Positions 1-9,399 of a stretch of 64,000 bases of DNA are shown here, piece after piece. The stretch's first letter is position 1. Every line of letters begins with the position of its first letter. A model generated the notes under the pieces. The model made no database searches, was not told the DNA's origin, and saw only the letters and a program-made list of their open reading frames with translations. The position numbers and the translations under genes are program-made. Source of the stretch: Chitinophaga terrae (ex Kim and Jung 2007) (GTDB lineage: Bacteria; Bacteroidota; Bacteroidia; Chitinophagales; Chitinophagaceae); NCBI RefSeq assembly GCF_900107795.1, contig NZ_FNRL01000004.1:124001-188000 (forward strand). Direction: 5' to 3'.

Positions 1-1415
1 CCGATGGCGATATAACAGAAGGCGCCACATCACTGAACGAGAGCATGTTAACGGGCGAATCGCGTCCTGTGCAAAAGAAAACAGGGGATAAGGTGATTGC
101 GGGGTCTATTAACGGCAACGGGGCGATAAAGCTCAGCGTTACGCATAGCGCCGCCGACTCCTACCTTTCGCAGGTAGTGAAGCTGGTGGAAGATGCACAA
201 CGATCCAAGTCCAAAACCCAGTTGCTGGCGGATAAAGCAGCACGTTGGCTTACCATTATCGCTATCCTTTCGGGCATCATTACTTTCGTGTATTGGTGGT
301 TCGAGAAAAAAGATATGTCGTTCGCGATCGAAAGAATGGTATCAGTAATTGTGATCTGTTGCCCGCATGCCCTTGGATTGGCGATTCCGCTGGTTATTGC
401 CCGGTCTACCGCGCTTTCAGCCAGGCATGGATTGCTGATCAAGAACAGAACGGATTTCGAAAATTCCAGGAAGATCACTACCCTGGTTTTCGACAAAACG
501 GGTACGCTCACTGTCGGCAAATTCGAGGTATCCCGGTTGCGGGTAATTGATGGGAGTTTTACAGAAAATGATCTTGTTCGTATAGCCGCTGCTGTTGAAG
601 GAAGTTCAGAGCATCCTATCGCTACTGGTATCATGGAAAAGTCGAAGTCTATGGGCGTAAGCCTGCCTGCTGCAGCAGAAGTAACAGCTATTACAGGTAA
701 AGGAATAAAAGGAAAGGTAGAGGGAAAAGAAGTACTGATCGTTAGCCCGGCATATATTGCAGAGCAGTTCCCGCAAGTGGATATAAACAATAATATTCAA
801 CCGGGAGAAACAGTGGTGTATGTGGTTGCTGATCAGAAGGTGGCGGGATATATTGCCCTTGCAGACCAGGTAAGGCCTGAATCCGCGGGCGCTATCACTG
901 CACTGAAGAAAATGGATATCAAAACCGTTTTGTTAACCGGCGATAATAAAGTAGTAGGAGAGAGCGTATCCCGTTCGCTGGGTATGGATGGTTACATTGC
1001 GGAAGTATTGCCGCATCAGAAGCTGGAAAAGATTCAGCAATTACAGTCGCAGGGCGAGTTCGTGGCAATGACTGGCGATGGCATCAACGACGCCCCGGCG
1101 TTAGCGCAGGCGGATGTGGGAATAGCCATCGGAAGCGGAAGCGATGTAGCTGCCGCTTCCGCCGGTATCGTATTAGTGAACAGCAACCCTGAAGATGTGG
1201 TAAGCCTTATCCAATTTGGTAAGGCAACATATCGGAAAATGATCCAGAACCTGGCCTGGGCAACCGGGTATAATGTGATTGCCATGCCCCTTGCCGCAGG
1301 CGTATTATATCACCAGGGTATTGTATTGAGCCCGGCCGCAGGTGCGGTGCTGATGACCGTTAGCACGGTAGTAGTGGCTATCAATGCAGGTATGCTGAAG
1401 GTCCGCAGATCATAG
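1..1415 (+). CDS. P1B-type heavy-metal ATPase (CopB-like), 5'-truncated
   Basis: This is the C-terminal part of a metal-exporting P-type ATPase whose start lies left of the window; the reading frame is open from base 3. Visible in order are the actuator motif TGES, a helix pair with the intramembrane metal motif CPH, the phosphorylation site DKTGTLT, the nucleotide-binding domain, GDGINDAP, and two closing helices with YN-x4-P and MTVST...NA. A CPH motif (rather than CPC) with the YN and M-x-x-ST signatures is the known pattern of the P1B-3/CopB subgroup, usually linked to copper or silver export across the inner membrane. The metal is inferred from the subgroup, not shown. Its stop overlaps the end of the convergent amidohydrolase gene by 6 bp. 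Confidence 0.93.
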   Translation, partial: DGDITEGATSLNESMLTGESRPVQKKTGDKVIAGSINGNGAIKLSVTHSAADSYLSQVVKLVEDAQRSKSKTQLLADKAARWLTIIAILSGIITFVYWWFEKKDMSFAIERMVSVIVICCPHALGLAIPLVIARSTALSARHGLLIKNRTDFENSRKITTLVFDKTGTLTVGKFEVSRLRVIDGSFTENDLVRIAAAVEGSSEHPIATGIMEKSKSMGVSLPAAAEVTAITGKGIKGKVEGKEVLIVSPAYIAEQFPQVDINNNIQPGETVVYVVADQKVAGYIALADQVRPESAGAITALKKMDIKTVLLTGDNKVVGESVSRSLGMDGYIAEVLPHQKLEKIQQLQSQGEFVAMTGDGINDAPALAQADVGIAIGSGSDVAAASAGIVLVNSNPEDVVSLIQFGKATYRKMIQNLAWATGYNVIAMPLAAGVLYHQGIVLSPAAGAVLMTVSTVVVAINAGMLKVRRS

Positions 1416-2738
1416 CGGGCCTTTGCTCACCATAACTCCCGCCTTATATACCGCTGCAATGTTCTGGGTATGTTTTATGTTGGCTGCAGGATTGTGATGC
1501 AGGATCAGCAGGTCGGCTACCTTCCCTTTTTCGATAGTTCCGTAACGGTCGGATATCCCAATAGCCTTTGCCGCGTTTTTAGTGGCAACAGTAATGGCTT
1601 CCAATGGCGTTAACCCTGCTGCCACCAGCAATTGCATTTCAAGGTGTTCAGAAAAACCTTGCGCCCTCACGGGGTTAGCGCCTGAATCGGTGCCTAACGC
1701 AATGATAATACCCGCATCATACAGTTTCTTCACATTTTTAGTGGCATTTTGAAAAGCCTGTTCGTTTCTTGGCAGGGCTTTAGACTGCAGTTGCTCCTGC
1801 TGGTACCTGGTGCTGCTCAGTTGTTCGTGTACGCCGGCTTCCAGCGACCGGGTAAAGAACGGATCGTTGATCCAGGACGGCGAATGCGTATAGGCGATAG
1901 CGTATTGATCCAGCGCCAGGGTTGGTATATAGATGGTATGATGCTTCTTTAGTTCCTGGACGGTTGTATTATCTATTTCTTTATCACGGATACTGTGTGC
2001 AATAATGTCAAGGCCGTCTTTTACCAGCTGCTGCGCATCTGCTTCGTAGTAGAGGTGTGCGGCTACCCGGATATTGTGTTTATGCGCCTGGTTAATTATT
2101 GCCTGGTAGATGGATTCACTCATTTTATTGGAGCCGCCGCCGAAATTATCGACCCATAATTTGAGCACTTCAGGATGCATTAATGCAACGCTGTCGGTAT
2201 TGGCAATGGCTTCACCGGGCGACTTAGGCCGGAATAAGTACTTCATTGGCGGGGGGCCTCCGGGTACGCTGAAACCGAAGCCGGCGGAGTGGATCCTGGC
2301 GCCGGGCAGAAGATCTTTCGTGGTAGAATCCCTTAGCCCGCTGTTGAACAGCATCGGTTCGTCTGATCCCATCACCAGTATATTCGTTATCCCGTAATCG
2401 GTATATTTTTTCAGTTGTTTCAGGATATTTTCCCTGGTGTAGGTGGGCGCATTTTTTTCGCTGCCTATCATGCCTATATGCACGTGTGCGCTGATGATGG
2501 CAGGCATAATTGTTTTGCCGGAGCAGCTGATCACGGCAGCGCCGGGAGCTTTCAGTTGTTTGCCAACTGCGGCTATGACGCCGTTCTTTACCAGGATGTC
2601 GGTATGGGTCAATGGCGTTCCGCCATTGCCATCTATCAACGTTGCATCTTTTAACAGGATGGTACTATCATCAACGGTAGTACGAAAGCTCAATAGCGGG
2701 AAGAGCAACAACAGGGTCAGGAAATAGTACTGTTTCAT
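1410..2738 (-). CDS. Exported amidohydrolase family protein
   Basis: A 442-residue metal-dependent hydrolase of the imidazolonepropionase-like amidohydrolase family. It has an N-terminal hydrophobic segment (residues 4-18) consistent with export. The small beta domain (LKDATLIDGNGG) is followed by the first metal-binding pair in SAHVHIGM, later histidines in AAHLYYEA and IAHSIRD, and the terminal metal Asp in ALGTDSGANP. The C-terminus closes with the usual GTIEKGKVADLLIL return strand. Family members cleave C-N bonds in cyclic amides, dipeptides or xenobiotics; the substrate cannot be read from sequence. It is a lone gene convergent with the metal ATPase. Confidence 0.88.
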   Translation of the reverse strand: MKQYYFLTLLLLFPLLSFRTTVDDSTILLKDATLIDGNGGTPLTHTDILVKNGVIAAVGKQLKAPGAAVISCSGKTIMPAIISAHVHIGMIGSEKNAPTYTRENILKQLKKYTDYGITNILVMGSDEPMLFNSGLRDSTTKDLLPGARIHSAGFGFSVPGGPPPMKYLFRPKSPGEAIANTDSVALMHPEVLKLWVDNFGGGSNKMSESIYQAIINQAHKHNIRVAAHLYYEADAQQLVKDGLDIIAHSIRDKEIDNTTVQELKKHHTIYIPTLALDQYAIAYTHSPSWINDPFFTRSLEAGVHEQLSSTRYQQEQLQSKALPRNEQAFQNATKNVKKLYDAGIIIALGTDSGANPVRAQGFSEHLEMQLLVAAGLTPLEAITVATKNAAKAIGISDRYGTIEKGKVADLLILHHNPAANIKHTQNIAAVYKAGVMVSKGPL

Positions 2739-2768
2739 ACTATTAAGTTAATCAATTCTGCAAAAAGA

Positions 2769-2803
2769 AAGGCCGGGCAAAAACCTTAGTTTCTGCCGGC
2801 CTT
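2769..2803 (-). terminator. Rho-independent terminator of the HtrA-like gene
   Basis: Perfect 8-bp stem (AAGGCCGG / CCGGCCTT, arms 2769-2776 and 2796-2803). Read on the minus strand it is followed by TTTCTTTTTG. It lies just past the stop of the leftward protease gene. Confidence 0.75.
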
Positions 2804-2825
2804 CACAACTATGGTAGGCTGACCG

Positions 2826-3821
2826 TTAAAATTTCATTTCGCCGGGGATAACCTGCACTGCCTGTTTATGTCCTCCCCGCAGTACATCTACACTTACTCT
2901 TTTTCCTATATGCTTGTCAGATAGCAGCAGGTGAAGTGCGTCCACTGATGACACCGGTTGTCCGTCGAAGGCAATGATGATATCGCCGATCCGGAGTTCC
3001 GAATTGTAATAGTTGCCGTCCGGAACTATCTCGTAAACATACACCCCGCTGTCGACAGTCAGTTTATTGGCGGCGATCATGCGGCTGCTGAGTTGCACCT
3101 GTTGAGCGGCAATACCTAATTGCGCTCTCCTGATACGGCCGTTTAAAATAAGCTGACCGGCTATCCGGGCGGCGAGGTTGGAAGAGATGGCGAAGCACAA
3201 TCCCTGGGCTGCCGAGATCATGGCGGTATTCACCCCGATCACCTGGCCAAGGGAGTTCACAAGCGGTCCGCCGCTGTTACCAGGATTCAGTGCGGCATCC
3301 GTTTGAATAACATTGTCTATCAACCTGCCGTTGCTCGCTCTTAACGTGCGTCCGAGCGCGCTTACCACGCCGGTGGTGACGGTATATTGCAGTCCCATAG
3401 GATTGCCTATTGCGATGGCTATCTGGCCAACCTGCAAGGCGGAAGAATCACCCAGTTGCATAGCCTTCAATCCACTTTCGTCTACTTTCAGTACAGCAAG
3501 GTCCGTAGAGGGGTCAGTTCCTTTTATATCTGCTGTTACTCTTCTGCCATCAACAAAAGAGACTTTGATACTATCGGCATTTTCAACAACGTGATTGTTG
3601 GTGATAATAAAACCATCGGAGGAAATAATAAAACCTGAACCGGCGCCATTCTGAGAACGATCCTGCCTGGTACGCTGATCTTTTACTTTCTTTTCAACAG
3701 CTATATGTACTACCGATTCGGCTACTGATCCAACTACTCCCGTTACCGTCCTGGAGTAGGCATCTAATAATCCCGCATCCTGGGATGGGGTTTGCGATAA
3801 AAAAGAAATCAGTTGTTCCAT
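2826..3821 (-). CDS. HtrA/Deg-like trypsin-fold serine protease with one PDZ domain, no signal peptide
   Basis: A 331-residue S1C-type protease. The protease domain (about residues 35-220) carries the catalytic triad: His in ITNNHVV, Asp in STDLAVLKV and Ser in NPGNSGGPL. One PDZ domain follows (about 225-325). HtrA proteins normally act in the periplasm in protein quality control, but here the N-terminus (MEQLISFLSQTPSQD) has no signal peptide or membrane anchor. The start is fixed because an in-frame stop (TGA, complement of 3834-3836) lies 12 nt upstream with no other ATG between. The product is therefore predicted to be cytoplasmic, or to reach the envelope by another route. Single gene with its own terminator. 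Confidence 0.9.
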   Translation of the reverse strand: MEQLISFLSQTPSQDAGLLDAYSRTVTGVVGSVAESVVHIAVEKKVKDQRTRQDRSQNGAGSGFIISSDGFIITNNHVVENADSIKVSFVDGRRVTADIKGTDPSTDLAVLKVDESGLKAMQLGDSSALQVGQIAIAIGNPMGLQYTVTTGVVSALGRTLRASNGRLIDNVIQTDAALNPGNSGGPLVNSLGQVIGVNTAMISAAQGLCFAISSNLAARIAGQLILNGRIRRAQLGIAAQQVQLSSRMIAANKLTVDSGVYVYEIVPDGNYYNSELRIGDIIIAFDGQPVSSVDALHLLLSDKHIGKRVSVDVLRGGHKQAVQVIPGEMKF

Positions 3822-3974
3822 GAAGTAAAGGCTTCAAATTTATCTCCAGATGCCTGTCGGTGTCTTTTTGGCATCGGTTAAAGAGGGGAACTGACAATTT
3901 TACTATTTTGCAGGCAGGGAAAATCATAATTATTTACCTATTTTGACGCTTTATGCGTTGTCTAATCAGGTAGT

Positions 3975-4544
3975 ATGCCAGGAGTAGAATATCAGGAATG
4001 GTGGGATGCTGTATGTACAGTGAACGATGAAGCATCGTTTCGCCAACTGTTTAACCATTTTTATACAGGATTGGTCAGGTTTGCGATGGAACTGGCTGCC
4101 AGCAAAGAGGCTGCAGAAGAAGTAGTGTCTGATGTTTTCATACAGCTCTGGAAGAACCGCGGACAGGAAGAAAGGATACAGCATCTTAAAACCTACCTTT
4201 ATACAGCCGTCCGGAACCGCTGCCACAATTACCACAGGGATGCTTACAAACACCAGTGGCAGGCCCTTGACGACGTCCCGGAACCAAGCACCGATGAAAT
4301 ACATCCTTTGCTGGAATATAAGGAAATGAAGGAATGTATAAACCTCGCCATCGCTTCCCTTTCTCCGCAATGCCGCACCATTTTTCGCCTCGTGAGGGAA
4401 GAGGGATTCAAATACAAAGAGGTGGCCGCAATCCTGGATATTTCTCCCCGGACTGTCGAAACCCAGCTGGTAAGGGCAACCGGCAGGTTGCGGCAGGCAT
4501 TGCAACAATACAACCGGCATTTGCAGCAATTATCTCCCCGCTAA
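3975..4544 (+). CDS. ECF RNA polymerase sigma factor (FecI-like)
   Basis: 189-residue extracytoplasmic-function sigma factor. Region 2 covers about residues 18-85 (FNHFYTGLVRFAMELA, then EVVSDVFIQLWKNR) and region 4 about 125-180 (LSPQCRTIFRLVREEGFKYKEVA, with the helix-turn-helix AAILDISPRTVETQL). In Bacteroidota this type pairs with a FecR anti-sigma factor and a TonB-dependent SusC receptor so that glycan binding at the outer membrane switches on uptake genes. The FecR gene begins 90 bp downstream and a SusC-derived gene follows, which fits that circuit. Confidence 0.93.
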   Translation: MPGVEYQEWWDAVCTVNDEASFRQLFNHFYTGLVRFAMELAASKEAAEEVVSDVFIQLWKNRGQEERIQHLKTYLYTAVRNRCHNYHRDAYKHQWQALDDVPEPSTDEIHPLLEYKEMKECINLAIASLSPQCRTIFRLVREEGFKYKEVAAILDISPRTVETQLVRATGRLRQALQQYNRHLQQLSPR

Positions 4545-4633
4545 AATTTTTTTTACCCTCTTGTAGGTAATCCATTTCATTTTTGTGTCTCTACATCCGG
4601 GAGGCCAATTTCCTATTCAAATTAAACTGGTAT

Positions 4634-5632
4634 ATGGACAATCATCGTTTAGATGAACTGATTAGCGCAAAATTATCGGGAATGCTGGATGAACGGGGGC
4701 AGCAGGAGTTAGAGGCCCTGCTGCAGGAAAACCCTGAGCAACGATTGATCCTGCAGCAACTGGAAGATTATTGGAATGAGCAGCGCATACCGGCAGCGCC
4801 GGCGCCTCACCTGTTTGATGAGATGATGGAAAAGGCCAATGCCAGGCCAGTGCGCAGGCTATGGGTGCGCTGGGTGGCTGCCGCCGCTGTCGCAGGTCTT
4901 ATCTGTACGGCAGGCTTCTTATACCGGTCGGGCCGGCAGGAGGCGGCGCAGGTGGTACAAACGGCAAAGGGAGAAAGACGCCATTTCCAACTGGAAGATG
5001 GTACAAAAGTTTACCTGAATGCGGATAGTAAACTGAGTTGCAGGATCGACCAGCAAAGCAGGGAGATCTGGCTGGAAGGAGAGGCTTACTTCGATGTGGC
5101 GAAAGACGCCCGTCGTCCTTTTACCGTGCATGCCTTATCGTTGCAGGTACGCGCCCTGGGAACTGCATTTAACGTGAAAGCCTACCCCGGCGACAAGCGA
5201 TTGGAAGCAACGCTGGTAGAAGGATTGGTGGAAGTGACGGAAGAAAAGCATCCCGGAAGGAAGATCAGGCTTCAGCCGTTGGAGAAAATTGCATTCCAGG
5301 CAACTGACGTGGATGCAGGAAGCAACACGGTTGCCGCTGTAGTAACGCCTGTGAAACTCAGTACGCCTGTATTGGAGAATGCAGACAGTACAATCAATGA
5401 AACAGCCTGGATCAACAACCGCCTGCAATTTGATATGATGCGCTTCGAAGAGCTGGCCCAACTGCTGGAGCGTTGGTATAACGTAAAAATTATCATCCAA
5501 AATACAAAAGCGAAAGACTACATTTTCAGCGGCTCGTTTGGTACAGAAACAATCGACCAGGCACTGACCGCATTACAGTTAACAGAAGATTTCAAATTCG
5601 AACACAACGGCACGTCTATTATTATTCACTAA
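4634..5632 (+). CDS. FecR-family anti-sigma factor
   Basis: Inner-membrane anti-sigma regulator, 332 residues from the ATG at 4634. An in-frame ATG at 4583 would add an unlikely 17-residue extension, so I prefer 4634, which gives MDNHRLDELISAKLSG. The layout is a cytoplasmic anti-sigma segment (1-75), one transmembrane helix (about 78-98, WVAAAAVAGLICTAGFLY), a FecR domain (about 105-205, with QLEDGTKVYLNADSKL and EGEAYFDVAKD) and a C-terminal STN-like domain (about 260-332) that contacts the SusC signalling domain. It should control the sigma factor encoded just upstream and take its signal from the neighbouring SusC-derived protein. Confidence 0.92.
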   Translation: MDNHRLDELISAKLSGMLDERGQQELEALLQENPEQRLILQQLEDYWNEQRIPAAPAPHLFDEMMEKANARPVRRLWVRWVAAAAVAGLICTAGFLYRSGRQEAAQVVQTAKGERRHFQLEDGTKVYLNADSKLSCRIDQQSREIWLEGEAYFDVAKDARRPFTVHALSLQVRALGTAFNVKAYPGDKRLEATLVEGLVEVTEEKHPGRKIRLQPLEKIAFQATDVDAGSNTVAAVVTPVKLSTPVLENADSTINETAWINNRLQFDMMRFEELAQLLERWYNVKIIIQNTKAKDYIFSGSFGTETIDQALTALQLTEDFKFEHNGTSIIIH

Positions 5633-5705
5633 AAAACCTTGTTATTTAAGAATTCTAAACGTATGAAAAACTAAAAGAAGCAAAAACACTGTTCAATGAA
5701 AAAAA

Positions 5706-5734
5706 CACAGGAAATGCTGCAAACATTTCCTGTG
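5706..5734. promoter_or_regulatory. Perfect hairpin in the leader of the SusC-SusD hybrid gene
   Basis: Arms CACAGGAAATG (5706-5716) and CATTTCCTGTG (5724-5734) are exact inverted repeats separated by 7 nt. There is no T-tract, so it is not a typical terminator. It sits between fecR and the SusC-derived start and could be a leader RNA hairpin or a protein-binding palindrome. Confidence 0.4.
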
Positions 5735-5874
5735 AAGGCTAATCTGCAAGGTCGTCCTTTTCGCGATCGGCATAACCTTGCTATTAATTCACCTGTTATC
5801 ACAAATTTATGGAAAAAGTCAACCCGTCGGATGCCTGCCGTCGAAGACCGGTATTGCGCAAGTATGTACTCATT

Positions 5875-8800
5875 ATGAAGCTATCATTCTTTATTGTATT
5901 CCTTTCCTGTATGCAGGTTGCAGCTACCGGCTACTCCCAGCGCCGGATCAGCCTTGATCTGAAAAATACAAAGATCAAACGGGTACTGGACCGGATTGCC
6001 GGTCAATCAACCGTCCATTTCCTTTACAGTAACCGGAAGGTAGACCTTCAGCAGAAAATAGATGTCCAGGCGCATGGCGAAGCCCTGGATGTTGTTTTGA
6101 ATAAAGTTTTGGATGGAACAGGATTTACCTGGAAAGAACTGGACAATGAACTGGTGGTGATCATACCAGCCAACACCGCCTGGGATAATATCAAAGTGAA
6201 AGGCCGCATCGTGAGCGCCGACGAAAACGAACCGCTGCCAGGGGTTACTGTGCAGGTAAAAGGAACCAGCATCGGCACCCTTACCGATGCAGACGGGAAA
6301 TTCTCTATAGACGCACCCGCTGGCGGGCAACTGGTATTCCGCTATGTAGGCTACGAAGTAATGGAATTGCCTGTTAAGGCGAATATGGACGTGCAATTGA
6401 AAAAATCTTCCAGCGCCCTTACAGAAGTGGTGGTGATAGGATATGGCGTTACCCAGAAAAAAGACCTCACAGGGTCCGTTGTCAGCGTTACTCCCAAAGA
6501 GTTTAACAAAGGGATCATCAGCAACCCGGTACAGGTACTGCAAGGTAAGGTGGCCGGCCTGGTGATCAGCAAACCAGGAGGCAACCCTAACGGGAAAGTG
6601 AGCATCAGCCTTCGCGGCGCTTCCTCTCTTTCTGCAAGCAGCCAACCGCTATTCGTGGTAGACGGGATTCCGGGCATCGATATCAATGCCGTACCACCCG
6701 ATGATATCGTATCCATAGACGTACTGAAAGACGCATCCGCAGCCGCCATCTACGGTTCCCGCGGCGCCAACGGGGTGATCATGGTCACTACCCGCAGGGG
6801 TAAAGACGGCGCTCCGCAGGTCTCTTACAGCGGTTATATAGGAATAGACCGGATCTCCAATACTTACGATGTACTGAGCGCAGATCAATATCGCCAATAC
6901 CTGAAAGATAATAACCTCGACGCCCGCGCATGGGACCTGGGTTCATCTACCGACTGGCAGAAAGCAGTAATCCGCACCGGCTTAAGCCACAGTCATAACA
7001 TCTCTATGAGTGGAGGGAAGGATAATACCCGCTACAGCGCTTCTGTCAACTACCTCAACAACGAAGGCGTTGTACTTAATTCCGGTCTTGAACGTATTAT
7101 CGGCCGCATCACCCTCGACCAGGGAATGTTCAATAACCGCCTGCGCCTCGGGCTTTCCATGAACTACGTAGGCGAGAAAAACCGCTATGCAGGGCAGGAC
7201 CAGGACGGAAATGGCGATAACAGGATCTGGGAGCAGATGATCGCTTACAATCCTACCGCCCCTGTTTACAACGCAGATGGTACTTTTTACGAAAAACTGG
7301 ATATCAACGACAACTACAACCCCGTTGCCCTGGCTAACCAGATCAAGCATCAGCGGGCAATGAATAAATTTATCGGGTCGGCCAAAGCGACCTATGATAT
7401 CACCAAGCACCTGACCTACGACCTCTTGTTAGGCCTGGAACGCGCATCCAGCGACCGGGGACTTTATTATTCCAAAGAATCGCCGGTGATAGAAGGAGCA
7501 GGAAGTAATGGAACCGCTACCCGTGCTTCCAGGACCTGGGATAATAAAACCCTTGAAACCTATTTCACCTACAACCAGCAATGGCAAAAGAATACGTTGA
7601 AGGTAACGGCTGGTTACTCTTACCAGAATTTCTTCACTAACAGTATGTCGGCCGGCAATACCCAGTTCGTTTCCGATATCTTCAGTTATAATAACCTGGG
7701 AGCAGGGCAAGGCGATCAGCCCGCGGTTTCATCAGGCGCTGAAGAGAATTCGCTGGTTTCATTTATCGGCCGCGCCTTTTACAGCTACCAGGATAAATAC
7801 CTGCTGACGGCTACTGTACGTCGCGATGGTTCTACCAGGTTTGGTAAAGACCGTAAATGGGGTACTTTCCCGTCAGCTTCCCTGGCCTGGCGCCTGACAC
7901 AGGAACCTTTCCTGCAGAACAGCAGCTGGTTGCAGGATCTTAAACTGCGTGTAGGCTATGGCGTTACAGGTAACCAGGAGATCTCCAATTATAAGTCGCC
8001 GCTTACTTACGCCCCCGGCGGTAAAGTACTGGACAATGGCCGCTGGGTCACTTCCTACCAGATCGGGCAGAACGAAAACCCTAACCTGCGTTGGGAATCG
8101 GCCGCCCAGTTCAACGCCGGTTTTGACTTCGTAATGTTTAAAGGACGCCTGAACGGTACCATCGAATATTACGATAAAAGGACCAAAGACCTGTTGTTCA
8201 ACTATAATGTTCCATCTCCTCCCTATCTCTTCCCATCTATGTTAGCTAACGTAGGTAAGATAAGCAACAAGGGAGTGGAAGAATCAAAGGTTGTATTGCC
8301 TACAAAAGACCAGATCATCGCACAGATGAAAGTCTTAAGGGCTTTTCATTATTATCTTGCCATAGATGCCTTCGGGAATATTCCCATCGTGACATCCTTT
8401 GCCCAGACAGACCCTCCAAGGAATACGCCCAGGGCGGAAGCATTTAAGTTCGTGGAGAAAGAGATACTGGATAACATCCAGGCATTGCCGGCAACTTTGG
8501 ATACAAAAAACTATGGAAAAGTAACAAAAGGAATGGCTTTCATGTTGCTGGCGAGATTATATGCTAACGCCCAGGTATATACGGGAACCGCCAGATGGGC
8601 TGATTGCATCAAAATGTGCGATTCGGTGACCAGGCAGGGCTACCAGTTGGAGGCCGATTATTTCGCCAACTTTTCTACCCACAACGAGAACTCAAAGGAA
8701 AATATCTTCGTAGTGCCTTACGATGCGATCAACGCCAAAGGCATGATGCTGCATTACCTGACCCTGCATTACAACAACAGGTATACCTACGGGCTGCCAA

Positions 8801-9396
8801 GTTCGCCATGGAACGGCTGGTGTACTTTGCAGGCATTTTACGAATCGTTCGAAGATGATGATAAGCGCAAGACCATGTTCCTGGAAGGGCAGCAATACTC
8901 GCAGGATGGAACGCCGCTGAAAACAGAGCAGGGCGACCCGCTTATCTTTACCCGCACCATCGGCGACCTGGCCAATGCAAAACAAACAGAAGGCGTACGT
9001 ATCGTAAAATACGAGATCCAGAAAAACACCCCATACGCCGACCAGGATAACGACCTGGTGATCTTCCGGTATGCAGACGCCCTGATGTTAAAAGCAGAGT
9101 GCCTGTTGCGTATGGGCCGGGAAGGAGAGGCGCTGGCGATTGTGAACAATGTACGGGCCCGCAACTTTGAAAGCGCTAAACCATTACCGGCATTAACGCT
9201 TGATATCCTGCTGGCCGAACGTGGAAAAGAATTTATCTGGGAAGGTTGCAGAAGACAGGACCTTATCCGCTTCGGGAAATGGAACAGCGCCTGGCAATTC
9301 CATCCGGCCGACGGGGAATACCGTAAACTCTTCCCTATCCCCCAGGCCCAGCTAGACGCCAACCCTAACCTCGTGCAGAACCCTGGCTACAAGTAA
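5875..9396 (+). CDS. In-frame hybrid: N-terminal SusC (TonB-dependent receptor) fused to C-terminal SusD
   Basis: Starting at the ATG at 5875 (signal peptide MKLSFFIVFLSC...), this 1173-residue ORF begins as a SusC receptor. It has an STN signalling domain (about 25-105), a carboxypeptidase-regulatory-like domain (about 112-195, LPGVTVQVKGTSIGTLTD), a plug (about 205-320, VVVIGYGV, LKDASAAAIYGSRGANGV) and a beta barrel. At about residue 802 (near base 8280), after the barrel motif NVGKISNKGVE, the sequence changes without a stop into a SusD-type protein (MKVLRAFHYYLAIDAFGNIPIV ... ending in FPIPQAQLDANPNLVQNPGY). Compared with the intact pair at 52352-57130, about 270 barrel residues and about 130-140 SusD N-terminal residues, including its lipoprotein signal, are missing. 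Either a deletion of roughly 1.2 kb or a misassembly explains it. A functional porin-lid pair is unlikely; the STN domain may still signal. An upstream in-frame ATG at 5809 is possible. Confidence 0.85.
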   Translation: MKLSFFIVFLSCMQVAATGYSQRRISLDLKNTKIKRVLDRIAGQSTVHFLYSNRKVDLQQKIDVQAHGEALDVVLNKVLDGTGFTWKELDNELVVIIPANTAWDNIKVKGRIVSADENEPLPGVTVQVKGTSIGTLTDADGKFSIDAPAGGQLVFRYVGYEVMELPVKANMDVQLKKSSSALTEVVVIGYGVTQKKDLTGSVVSVTPKEFNKGIISNPVQVLQGKVAGLVISKPGGNPNGKVSISLRGASSLSASSQPLFVVDGIPGIDINAVPPDDIVSIDVLKDASAAAIYGSRGANGVIMVTTRRGKDGAPQVSYSGYIGIDRISNTYDVLSADQYRQYLKDNNLDARAWDLGSSTDWQKAVIRTGLSHSHNISMSGGKDNTRYSASVNYLNNEGVVLNSGLERIIGRITLDQGMFNNRLRLGLSMNYVGEKNRYAGQDQDGNGDNRIWEQMIAYNPTAPVYNADGTFYEKLDINDNYNPVALANQIKHQRAMNKFIGSAKATYDITKHLTYDLLLGLERASSDRGLYYSKESPVIEGAGSNGTATRASRTWDNKTLETYFTYNQQWQKNTLKVTAGYSYQNFFTNSMSAGNTQFVSDIFSYNNLGAGQGDQPAVSSGAEENSLVSFIGRAFYSYQDKYLLTATVRRDGSTRFGKDRKWGTFPSASLAWRLTQEPFLQNSSWLQDLKLRVGYGVTGNQEISNYKSPLTYAPGGKVLDNGRWVTSYQIGQNENPNLRWESAAQFNAGFDFVMFKGRLNGTIEYYDKRTKDLLFNYNVPSPPYLFPSMLANVGKISNKGVEESKVVLPTKDQIIAQMKVLRAFHYYLAIDAFGNIPIVTSFAQTDPPRNTPRAEAFKFVEKEILDNIQALPATLDTKNYGKVTKGMAFMLLARLYANAQVYTGTARWADCIKMCDSVTRQGYQLEADYFANFSTHNENSKENIFVVPYDAINAKGMMLHYLTLHYNNRYTYGLPSSPWNGWCTLQAFYESFEDDDKRKTMFLEGQQYSQDGTPLKTEQGDPLIFTRTIGDLANAKQTEGVRIVKYEIQKNTPYADQDNDLVIFRYADALMLKAECLLRMGREGEALAIVNNVRARNFESAKPLPALTLDILLAERGKEFIWEGCRRQDLIRFGKWNSAWQFHPADGEYRKLFPIPQAQLDANPNLVQNPGYK

Positions 9397-9399
9397 GGG

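Noticed and set aside
3966..4529. Leftward 187-codon ORF opposite the first sigma factor
   Set aside because: Exact antisense shadow of a strongly supported ECF sigma gene.
5696..5878. 60-codon forward ORF before the SusC-derived gene
   Set aside because: It overlaps the SusC start in another frame, covers the leader hairpin and resembles no family.
6007..6645. Long leftward ORF inside the SusC-SusD hybrid
   Set aside because: It is the antisense of a clear SusC coding region and shows no recognisable domain.
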